Assembly (NCBI GenBank): GCA_010015655.1
Contig: ML976738.1
Span: forward strand, 83,019-119,185
Reading direction: 5' to 3'
DNA: 36,167 nt
Source of the DNA: Bimuria novae-zelandiae CBS 107.79
Lineage: Eukaryota > Ascomycota > Dothideomycetes > Pleosporales > Didymosphaeriaceae
Shown here: positions 28,048 through 36,167 of the stretch, in pieces
How the letters are laid out: each line of letters begins with the position of its first letter
Position numbering within the stretch: the stretch's first letter is position 1
The notes under the pieces: model-generated
The model's database searches: none
Told to the model about the DNA's origin: nothing
The model's input: only the letters and a program-made list of their open reading frames with translations
Made by a program: the position numbers and the translations under genes

Positions 28048-29588
28048 ACGTGCACGGACAGCTCATGCCCGGAGACACCTCGTGCCCCGCCGAACACCAA
28101 GCCGCGTCTTAACACCACAACTTTAATAGACTATAACGCTACAGCTATAGCACCTATTAACGATGTAATTAAAGATTTAAAATCGCGTGATCTAGGAGAA
28201 CACTTTACGTTAAGGGAAGTTACTAAGAAATACGAGGTTAACCGCTTAACGCTGGGGCGAAGGTAGAGAGGCGTAATAGCGTTTTAAGAGGATAGATACT
28301 TAAATTAATAAGCTCTTAACTAATAATAAGAGCTAGAGCTTATACGATATATTATAAAGCTTACAAAAAGAGGCCTTCCTCCTACGAGAGAGATAATTAG
28401 GAATTTCTTATCTAAAGTAGCCTATTAGTAGCTAAGCGATTGATGGGTTTCTCGCTTTATTACTAGACACTAGATCTATATAATCTTAAAGTGGACCACC
28501 GCCATAGATCGTGTTCGCCACCTGGCTAATTCTAAGTTAAAATACTATCTCTATTTCGAGCTACTGCATCGAAAGATCACTGAATATCACCTTAAGGCTC
28601 GAGATATATACAATATAGATAAGAAGGGCTTCTTAATTGGCTTAATAGGCAAAAGTAAGAGGATATTTAGCAGGCGTTAATAGGAGAAGAAGGAGGTTTA
28701 AGTATCTCTTTAAGATAAATTACGCGAGTTCTTAACACTCCTAGCCTGCTACTACGCTAATAGGAGCTCGCTACCTCTAAGCCTTATCTACGTAGCTAAA
28801 AAAGGAGCTATATAATTAAGTTAGGTAGAGGATATTAAGGCAAGAGAATATAAGGTCTTTATCTTATTATCTCTAATAGGCTAGTTAAACGACGACATAG
28901 GCCTAGCTTGGCTAGAGCAGGTGTTTAATCGCTATATAAAGTAGTAATTAGGGAGATAGCAATTGCTTATCCTTAATAGCTATAGATCTTATGTCACGAT
29001 AGAGTTTATCGACTACTATAATTGCCACAGGATCCTCCTTATAATCCTTTCCCCCTATTTAACTTATACGCTTTAGCTACTTAACGTAGTGCTATTTAAG
29101 CCTCTTTCTTAAGCTTACTCTAATAAGCTCACTAACTATCTCTATAAGGCTTAAGGTCTTATTTTAATTAAGAAAGGAGACTTCTTCCTACTCTTCTAGA
29201 GCGCCTGGATATCCTCCTTCACGGAGAGCCTCATATTAAAGGCCTTCGAAGCTACTAGGATCTGGCCTATGGATGCTAACGTTATCCTCCGTAGATTTGC
29301 TAGCACGCCAGAAGCTAAGAGAAGCTTATTATTAGGGCTCTCTAATTATAATTAGAGAAAGATAGATTAATTAGTTTAAGCTACTATTACTAATAGCTAT
29401 TAGTATAAGGCAAGAAAGCTGCGTTTAAGCGTTTACTATCTCTCTATTTAGAATAAGCTTTTAAAGCATAAAAATAAGGGCTTAAAGGAGGCTCTTTAAT
29501 ATAAAAAGAAGTATAGGAAGAAGGGCAAAGCTCTTAACCTTTAATAGCGCTAGGAATATTACGATAGCGCTGTCTACTAGTCTCCTCG
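28048..29588 (+). mobile_element. Element D: pogo-like transposon, cut by Gypsy element 4
   Basis: The left end is placed after TA 28046-28047 because ACGTGCACGG matches the C2 end (CCGTGCACGG) at nine of ten bases. The transposase start lies about 80 bp in, as in C2. The 3' end is interrupted at 29588/29589 by the LTR of element 4 within the last codons of the transposase. The remainder should follow element 4 outside the window. Confidence 0.6.
28126..29588 (+). pseudogene. Element D pogo-like transposase, nearly full length, RIP-inactivated
   Basis: The presumed start codon is ATA (28126-28128, from ATG) followed by DYNATAIAPINDVIKDLKSR and the HTH LREVTKKYEVNRLTLGRR. A Tc5/CENP-B-like region (LTKRGLPPTREIIRNFLSK) and WTTAIDRVRH follow. 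The DDE_1 core shows YNIDKKGFLIGLIGKSKRIF (28609 onward; family YNMDEKGF), LNSYRSYV near 28972-28995 where DGHGSH is expected, and LLNVVLFKPL near 29081-29105 where LDVVLFKPL is expected. All three catalytic acidic positions have changed by G-to-A. Stops replace Trp and Gln codons. Only the extreme C-terminus is missing. Confidence 0.8.
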
Positions 29589-30064
29589 TGTTAGGATCTG
29601 TATTTAGCATCACCAGGCTAACATTCTGAGACGGCCAAGGTCTTATGGGAGCCAATGGTGGCACAGCAATGGGCAGGTCACGTGACTGCTCGAAGCGCTC
29701 GAAGCGAGCAAGTCGAGCAGGTGCATAAGGCCAAGGCTGTGCTCGCTCTGCTCGAGTCGAGCAAGTCGAGCAGGTGCATAAGGCCAAGGCTGTGCTCGCT
29801 CTGCTCGAGTCGAGCAAGTCGAGCATGCTAAGTATATAGGAACATGAGGATGGACTCTTCCACCTTGTGTTTAACCTGTTTATTAATCTATCGTTTAGAT
29901 CTAAATAAGCAACTTTGTTAATTTAATTATGCTATATATACCTTTAATACTAACGCCCCCTTTAATACGCGTAAGCTATTAAGACCCCTTATCTTGTCGC
30001 CACTACTCTTGCCCGAGAACTAACCTTAGCCCCTTAGGGATTAGCTACCCTGTTAGACTTAATA
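29589..30064 (+). repeat. 5' LTR of Gypsy element 4 (476 bp)
   Basis: The LTR runs from TGTTAGGATCTG to GTTAGACTTAATA (TTAACA before mutation, by comparison with element 3). The first 265 bp (U3) are little mutated, GC-rich and contain two 53-bp tandem repeats. The rest (R/U5) is TpA-shifted and matches the complement of the element 3 LTR (TTTATTAATCTAT, TTAATTTAATTATGCTA, ACTAACG). The junction with gag reads TCTTAAACACCCTTAACATA, almost the same as in element 3. Confidence 0.85.
29720..29825. repeat. 53-bp unit repeated twice in the element 4 U3
   Basis: Each unit runs from GGTGCATAAGGCCAAGGC through GTGCTCGCTCTGCTCGAG to TCGAGCAAGTCGAGCA. The units appear identical. GCTCGA and TCGAGC motifs occur many times, also just upstream (GCTCGAAGCGCTCGAAGCGAGC). 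The 3' LTR at 36030-36140 carries the same array. A 114-codon minus-strand frame over this array is a repeat artefact. Confidence 0.85.
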
Positions 30065-30119
30065 TCTTAAACACCCTTAACATAAGCGGATACGACAACC
30101 TTTCCAACACGCTAATAGG

Positions 30120-31090
30120 TACCCCTAAGGATAGTATCACGACTATTAAGGGAGGTACCTTTAGTAAACCTAACTTCTTTTATAGAGACCGTAAGTAAAC
30201 GGAACTTTAGATCTTGCAACTCAACTTGTACTTCTACGAAACGAAGAACAAGGACTAGGATAACGCTACTAAGACCATATTTACTATAACCTGTATAAAA
30301 GGAAATGCTTTAAAATAAATTCGACCTTATCTTAATTAATATCTAGCTAGAGACAACAACACCGATAACGCAACTAACTAGATTATAGAAGACTATAATA
30401 AGTTCTGCGAGAAAGTTAAATAGTACTTTAGAGTTATAAACCAAGAAGCTATTACCAAGCGAGCTATCTAAAGCCTTAGACAGGTACGCTCTGCAGCAGA
30501 ATACAACTCTAAATTCCGCAAGTATGCAGACTAAATTAACTAGAATAACGCTACCCTTATAGTAATATATTATAAAGGACTAAAGAGGACCGTACGCGAG
30601 GAACTCCTACGCACTAAAGCCAAGACTAATATATTAGAAGAACTATTTAAGGAAGTAATTTGAATCGACAAAGCATAATACGAGCTAGAACGCAACCTAC
30701 GCTAGAACTAATCTTAAGAATATATAGGACCGCCCGCAAAGACCAACTACTAACTAAGGTAGTAATAAGATAACTATAGACCGCAACCTATGGAAGGAAT
30801 CCACTATAGACAGCTTAACGTCATAATTAGAAAGAAAGGAAGAGGAACAGGCTCTTACTAGCTAAAAGACAACAAGCGCATCTTAGATAGAACCCGACGC
30901 TAGGGAACTAAGACACGCACTTGCTTTACATGTAACAAACCAGGTTATATTACTAGGAACTGCAGATCTAAAAACAAGATTATTAGACAGTTAAACGTAC
31001 TATTCGTCAACAAAGAAGAAACCACCGACGAAGAATGGCAGGTAATAGATGCCATTAAGCAGATCGACATCCACAACGAAGAATTAGAAT
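30120..31090 (+). pseudogene. Gypsy element 4 gag with zinc knuckle (CCHC changed to CCYC)
   Basis: Readable blocks are GGTFSKPNFFYRDRK, ILQLNLYFYETKNKD, AEYNSKFRKYAD, YYKGLKRTVREELLRTKAKTN, and a zinc knuckle at 30922-30963, CFTCNKPGYITRNC. The His of the CX2CX4HX4C motif is Tyr, explained by one CAT-to-TAT change. RSKNK follows. Gag forms the particle that packages the element RNA. Several TAG/TAA stops and a TGA at 30662 inactivate it. Confidence 0.8.
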
Positions 31091-33900
31091 AATTAGAATT
31101 ACCTAACTTACGACTCTACGAGGATGCACACGAAAGTTTGGATAATAAAGGAAAGGAGAAGGAACTAATACCTTAATCTCTTACACCTTACCCTAGCTAG
31201 AGCAAACCTATTACTAATAAGACAACGAATGTTTTCGACTTCTTAAAAAAATACTAACTAAGAGAAGGAGATTTTAGGTTTATAGCAATAGAACGACAAA
31301 ACTACATAAAAGTATTTTTTCACGCTTACTAACCCGACCTAGTTAGTAAAGTAGTATAAGAAATGGCGGACCACCGCTACGCCTACGAAGACCCTAAGAA
31401 GAAATACCTAAACAAAAGCCTAAACTACGAACCACAGTACGACCTAGACCACCGTAATCTTACGCATAAGACCATACGATAGACCCTCTACAGAGAAGAC
31501 TAATATACTATTTATTACTAAGCCAAGGAATACAGTTACTTTCCCTGAACGTATTAACAATGTAGATAGGAGTAGTTTAACTACCCTATCGCCTATTATA
31601 ACGTTTACCTTTAGGACAAGCGCAAAACGCGATACTTTCTATACTTTAACTAAGCGTTAAACTAAGTAATATTGCTACTAGTTAATAGAAAATGCGCATC
31701 TAACGAGTGGCAAACATGCTTACACCCTAATTATAAGAAACACAAAAAGTAAAAAGAAAAGCATGGGTTTAATTGCATACCGAAAGGGACTACGACCCTT
31801 AGGATTAAAACGGTATAAAAGGAAGAAAACAATAAAGCTCTCCTAGAAAAGGCCTAGCAGCAGCCTTAGGAGAAGAAGAAGGAAGGACACCTTAATCCTA
31901 TAAAGCTACCTATAGATAAGATATCTTTTTTAGACCTAGGCTCAGGAGGGAAGACGCCTTTAGAGAGCTAAATGCTATTAATAGTTAAGCACTAATTAAG
32001 CTACTAGTTTAGCTTAAAGGAACATAGATAAAGGCTATGCTAGATTTAAGAGCATAATAAAGCTATATCTCGCGAAAGGCACTTAATAGAGCAGGACTCT
32101 ATAAGCGTTAGAAGGCAGAAGCTTATGTTATCTATATCGCGAATGGATACCTAATGCCAGGCATGCCACAAGTCGAATACGAGGTCGAGACGATACTTAA
32201 GATCTATAGACACCAGGAAACGATTACCCTCGATATCCTTAAGGAAGCTAGTCACGATGTAATATTAAGACTAACCTAGTTTAGGAAGCATAACCCTATA
32301 ATTAATTAAGAACAACAAACGCTATCCTTTAAGCGCTGCGACTATGCATCGCAAGTAAAGCCTACGCATTAGCAAAGTTTAATAGTAAATAAGAGAACTA
32401 TTAACACTATAGCCTCGAAATTAAAAATCAAGAACAGATTAACCTTGGCAGACGCTGGCAGGAACCACCAGGTTATAGAGCGCGAGACAGTGGATGAGCC
32501 AATTCCTGCGAAGGAAAGAGAGCAACGCACAACCCACGTTATCCCTAAATAGTTTATAGAATAGAGCCATCTATTTTAAGAAGAGGAAGGAAAAGCAAAT
32601 CTACCTAAGCACTAACCCTAGGATCATATAATTAACCTAGAAGAAGGGAAGACGCCACCCTTTAAACTATTATACATAAAATTAGGCAAAGAACTCTAAC
32701 AAAAAAAAGAATTTATTAAGACAAACCTAGCAAAAGGATACATACGACTATTAACGTTACTAGCGGCAAGCCCATTTATATTTGTACCTAAGAAGAGCGG
32801 CGAACTAAGGCCCTGCGTAGACTATTAAAAACTTAATAATATAATAATTAAGAATCGCTATCCACTACCAAATATTACGGAACTACGAGACAGGCTAGCA
32901 CAGGCAAAGGTATTTACCTCGCTAGACCTACGCGATAGATACCACCTTATCTAGATTAAGAAAGATAAAGAATAGAAGATAGCATTTAGGTCTTAATATA
33001 GACTATTTAAGTACACTATTATACTATTTAGACTCACGAACGCGCTAGCAACATTTTAAGCGCTTATTAATAACGTACTCTAATATTACCTAGATATCTT
33101 CGTTATCGTATACATAGACAACATCCTGATCTACTCGAATAACCCCGACGACCATGTAGAACATGTCAAGATAGTACTTAGAGAACTTAACAACTTACAC
33201 CTACGGCTTAAACTAGAAAAATGCAAGTTCTTCCAGATAGAACTTAAATTCCTAAGACATGTTGTTAACACAGAAGGAATTAAGGTAAGCCCTAACAAGA
33301 TTAAATACGTTAAGAACTAGCCACGACTAAAAATAGCAAAGAATATATAAGAATTCTTAGGATTTTATAGATTTAACTAATAATTTATCTAAGATTACGC
33401 AAAGATCACAATACCCTTATAAACCTTACTAGGAAGGATACACCCTTCGAATAGATAATAGAATACGAAGAAGTATTTTAGACACTATGTAAAGCATGTA
33501 TTAAACCACCAGTACTCATGCACTTCTAGGACGGAAAACTAATAAAAATTAAAACAAACGTAAGTAATTTAGCACTAGGAGCATGCGCCAAATAAAAGAA
33601 GAACGGATATTAGTACCTAATCGCTTATTACTTATGCAAACTCAACGATGCAGAATCACGATACGATATACACGATAAGGAACTATATATAATTATTAAA
33701 GCACTAAAGCATTAGAGGATCTACGCACATAGCTACTTAGACCTTATAATCTTTATAGACCACAAGAATCTTCTCAGATTCACAACAACCAAAGAATTAA
33801 CACCTCGACAAGCGAGATAGGCAGAGACTTTAAGACAATATAAGTTTAAAATTATGTACACTCCAGGCAGAGAAAACGGACAAGCAGACGCCTTAAGTAG
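31091..33900 (+). pseudogene. Gypsy element 4 pol, 5' part: protease, reverse transcriptase, RNase H
   Basis: A 31100-31950 linker encodes charged sequence (DHRYAYEDPKKKYLNKSLNYE) with no domain that I recognise. The protease remnant lies near 32030-32280 (AMLDLRA, two stops, SYISRKALNRAGLYKR, then GYLMPGMPQVEYEVET). RT lies at about 32690-33430, with [30 protein letters not shown] and VYIDNILIYS at 33108-33137. The catalytic YIDD box reads YIDN, the second Asp being changed. RNase H lies at about 33560-33850 (LNDAESRYDIHDKEL, IFIDHKNL), ending with MYTPGRENGQADALSRRS at 33854-33907. Stops are fewer than in elements 1-3. Confidence 0.8.
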
Positions 33901-35285
33901 ACGCAGCAACCTTGCAGGAGACAAAATTAAAACCTACTTAGTAATTCTAAAACAGAACAATAATAGATTATTAGGACCAACTATAGAACTTAACCAACTC
34001 CTTATAGCAACACGAAAAGTACCCAAGGACCAACAGACAGAAATTATACGGCAATACCACGATAACCCTGTGTACAGACACCCAGGCATCACCAAGACAA
34101 TAGAACTTATCCAACGGAACTACAGCTTTAAAGGAATCAAGGAAGCAGTAACCGAATACATCCGCAAATACGTAGACTACTAACGCAACAAACACGTAAT
34201 ACATTACAAATACGGAGAAATGCAAGCTATCTAAATACCAATAGTACTATAGGAAGATATTACTATAGACTTTGTGACAGGACTACCCAAGTCGAAAGAT
34301 CCAGCAACAGGAGTAAGCTACAACTCTATATTAGTAATCGTATGCAGATTCACCAAATACGTGGAACTACTACCATGTTAGAAAACGACTACGGCTAAGG
34401 AACTCGCATTCCTTATCCTAAATCGACTTATACAACACCATGGCATACTAAAGATAATTATTAGCGATTGAGACAAACTCTTCACATTAAACTACTGGAC
34501 AACGCTTATGGCGCTTATTAGAACGAAACGGAAGCTATCAACAGCCTACTATCCACAGACAGACGGACAAACAGAACGTACAAATCAGACAATTAAAACG
34601 TACCTACGCATCTACTATAATAACTAGAAGAATAACTAGATTTCCTTATTACTAATAGCACAACTAGCATACAACAATAAGATATTAGCGGCAACAGGAC
34701 ATACACTATTCTATGCAAACCACGAAAGATATCTACATCTCTTTAACTAAGTACTTCCTACAACTATCAGAACAGAAGAAGCCATCAATTTGGCAGAAAT
34801 AATAAAGAGGACACACAAACAACTCTATAAGAACTTCGAGAAAGCTTAACAGTAAGCAATTTCTTATATAAATTAAAAATAAAAAATGGCACTTTAGCTA
34901 AAGAAGGGGGATAAAGCATATCTGCTTATAAAGAATCTTCGGACCTAGAAAAAGAAACACAAGAAACTAGACTATGTTAAAATTAGACTATTTTTTATTT
35001 CCAAACAAGTATCACTAGTTAACTATTAATTGGAATTACCACCAGACGCCAAGATACACCTGGTATTCCATATAGACCGATTAGAACCCGCCGACCTAGA
35101 GACACCAGTCGAGACCACCTTCTATTACCAGCTAGAGGAAGAAAACAAATTCGAAGCTAAATAAATACTATAACACACGGATTAACCACGAACGTATCTT
35201 ATTAAATAAAAGGAATACCCACACAGCAAGAACACATAGGAACCTGAAGAAAACTTAGCAAACTACAAATAATTACTTTACTAGT
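33901..35285 (+). pseudogene. Gypsy element 4 pol, 3' part: integrase and chromodomain
   Basis: An open stretch to 34183 reads the integrase zinc-binding region (IIRQYHDNPVYRHPGITKTI, IELIQRNYSFKGIKE). The core includes DITIDFVTGLPKSKDPATG near 34255-34310 and YYPQTDGQTERTNQTIKTY near 34547-34603, with few stops. DYVKIRLFFISKQ and HLVFHIDRLEPADLETP follow. The chromodomain (RTYLIK-stop-KEYPHSKNT-stop-EPEENLANYK) lies at about 35155-35275, its stops at the conserved Trp positions. The chromodomain probably directs integration into H3K9-methylated chromatin, which fits the nested layout. This is known for some chromoviruses and inferred here. Confidence 0.85.
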
Positions 35286-35469
35286 ACTATAGAAATATAC
35301 CTAAGAGCCGCTCGCGATTATAGGCAAGGTACTGGAGTAATTATCTAATAACCCTAGTGTCGACTATATTAGAGGAGAGAAGCTAACAGTGGCTACTATA
35401 GCAGGATAGTCCTCTAACGCAGCCTCTACTTCCAACTCTCTAGTAGTATCTATTTTAGATATAAGGCAT

Positions 35470-35835
35470 TACGCCTTCTTCTTAGCACGCTCCTTAGCCT
35501 GCTATAATATTTTCTTATTTCGTAAAAGTTAGATTAACACTTTTACTAATAATTTCTTATCTGCATCCACCTTCTTTTTATACTTATTACAAGTCTTGTC
35601 TAACGATGCCTACGACAAGTTTATGCAAGGCTTTTACGCATAGATGCACTCGGAACACTTTAGACAAGCGTTAGGATTAGATAATAGCATAATAATGCAC
35701 TTAAAGCTAGAAAGTAAGTAATAATTACAAGAGATAGGATAGACAATACTATTATAGCAAGTTTTAATGCTAAAATAGATAGCGCGGGCTTTGGCGGAAG
35801 ACATTGTAATAAAACGCACTAAGAAGCAGGGCAAC
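35470..35835 (-). pseudogene. Antisense accessory reading frame of Gypsy element 4
   Basis: The minus strand carries an open 66-codon segment (35834-35634) that continues across stops. It reads NPNACLKCSECIYA-stop-KPC, giving a CX2CX2CX6C arrangement that resembles half of a fungal Zn2Cys6 cluster. This is followed by INLS-stop-ASLDKT and a Lys-rich helix (NKYKKKVDADKKLLVKVL, LLRNKKIL, QAKERAKKKA), then a Thr/Ala/Glu tail. It lies between the chromodomain and the polypurine tract, opposite to pol. Element 3 has a clear homologue and element 2 a similar layout. The function is unknown. Confidence 0.65.
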
Positions 35836-35888
35836 TAAACTTTATCTATTTAGTAAGACAAGTTATGTGATTTAGGGACGAATTGTTA

Positions 35889-35902
35889 GAGAGAGGGGAT
35901 GA
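35889..35902 (+). promoter_or_regulatory. Polypurine tract of Gypsy element 4
   Basis: GAGAGAGGGGATGA directly precedes the 3' LTR start TGTTAGGATC, as expected for plus-strand priming. Confidence 0.65.
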
Positions 35903-36167
35903 TGTTAGGATCTATATTTAGCATTACCAGGCTAACATTCTGAGACGGCCAAGGTCTTATGGGAGCCAATGGTGGCACAGCAATGGGCAGGTCACGTGAC
36001 TGCTTGAAGCGCTCGAAGCGAGCAAGTTAAGCAGGTGTATAAGGCCAAGGCTGTGCTCGCTCTGCTCGAGTTGAGCAAGTCGAGCAGGTGCATAAGGCCA
36101 AGGCTGTGCTCGCTCTGCTCGAGTCGAGCAAGTCGAGCATGCTAAGTATATAGGAACATGAGGATGG
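35903..36167 (+). repeat. 3' LTR of Gypsy element 4 (first 265 bp; cut by window end)
   Basis: Apart from a few transitions (TCTATATTTAGCATTACC against TCTGTATTTAGCATCACC), this matches 29589-29853, including the tandem 53-bp units. The copy continues beyond the window. Confidence 0.9.

Larger units (their letters stand above)
29589..36167 (+). mobile_element. Gypsy element 4: chromovirus of the element 3 family, complete except for the 3' LTR end
   Basis: The element has a 5' LTR (29589-30064), gag, protease, RT, RNase H, integrase, chromodomain, an antisense frame, a polypurine tract and the start of the 3' LTR (35903 to the window end). It is less decayed than elements 1-3, with long readable stretches. 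It inserted into the transposase of element D. The target copy before the 5' LTR would be CCTCG (29584-29588); the other copy lies outside the window. Confidence 0.9.

Noticed and set aside
29482..29826. A 114-codon minus-strand frame with repeated Leu-Asp/Arg-Ala and Cys-Thr-Cys-Ser motifs
   Set aside because: The repeats are a translation of the GCTCGA-rich tandem array in the LTR of element 4, so the apparent protein repeat is not evidence of a gene.
1..36167. tRNA, rRNA or other structured RNA genes
   Set aside because: I looked for tRNA-like A and B box pairs and conserved rRNA segments on both strands and found none that were convincing. A tRNAscan/Infernal run would be decisive.

Overview
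This window is a repeat-dense stretch of a filamentous ascomycete genome (Pezizomycotina). A Dothideomycete is my best guess, with low confidence. The reasons are short introns with fungal splice signals, a fungal F-box-like gene, a fungal ARMT1/DUF89 gene, chromodomain-bearing Ty3/Gypsy elements, pogo-like and mariner-like transposons, and heavy decay of the repeats. By eye the decay looks like repeat-induced point mutation (RIP): C-to-T and G-to-A changes turn Trp and Gln codons into TAG/TAA and make the DNA rich in TpA. I could not compute RIP indices.

Left part (1-15859) is a nest of retroelements. An apparently intact, non-mutated hAT transposon (1-455, only its 3' end is in the window) sits inside the chromodomain codons of a decayed minus-strand Gypsy element (element 1, to 6300). 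Element 1 lies inside an older LTR of its own family (6301-6569), which in turn lies inside plus-strand Gypsy element 2 (6570-8607, 3' LTR from 8608). The 3' LTR of element 2 is split by complete minus-strand Gypsy element 3 (9064-15812, two LTRs, near-matching 5-bp target duplication).

Middle part: a complete 1.87-kb pogo-like DDE transposon with TA target duplication and unusual tandem-repeat inverted termini (15868-17735); a solo LTR with a perfect 5-bp target duplication (17897-18344); a low-copy island with a TATA box and a small hydrophobic ORF (about 18450-19262); AT-rich DNA of unknown origin; and a complete 1.52-kb mariner-like transposon (20129-21650).

Host gene island (22451-25470): two divergently transcribed genes about 350 bp apart. 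One is an F-box-like protein on the minus strand. The other is a four-exon ARMT1/DUF89 metal-dependent phosphatase/methyltransferase-family gene on the plus strand. These are the only clear, intact host genes.

Right part (25744-36167) is a second nest, built mostly by TA-targeted DDE transposons. Only left portions are visible: pogo-like element E (26295) is broken by fragment C (27425), then C2 (27579), then D (28048), then a plus-strand Gypsy element 4 (29589 to beyond the window). The right halves should lie downstream of the window. Elements 3 and 4 belong to one family.

The most interesting signals are: (1) a decayed antisense reading frame with a Cys-rich start and a charged helix in the same place (between chromodomain and 3' LTR) in three Gypsy elements; (2) LTR pairs that share R/U5 but carry unrelated, less mutated U3 halves, in two separate families; (3) base-exact nesting junctions that give a relative insertion history.
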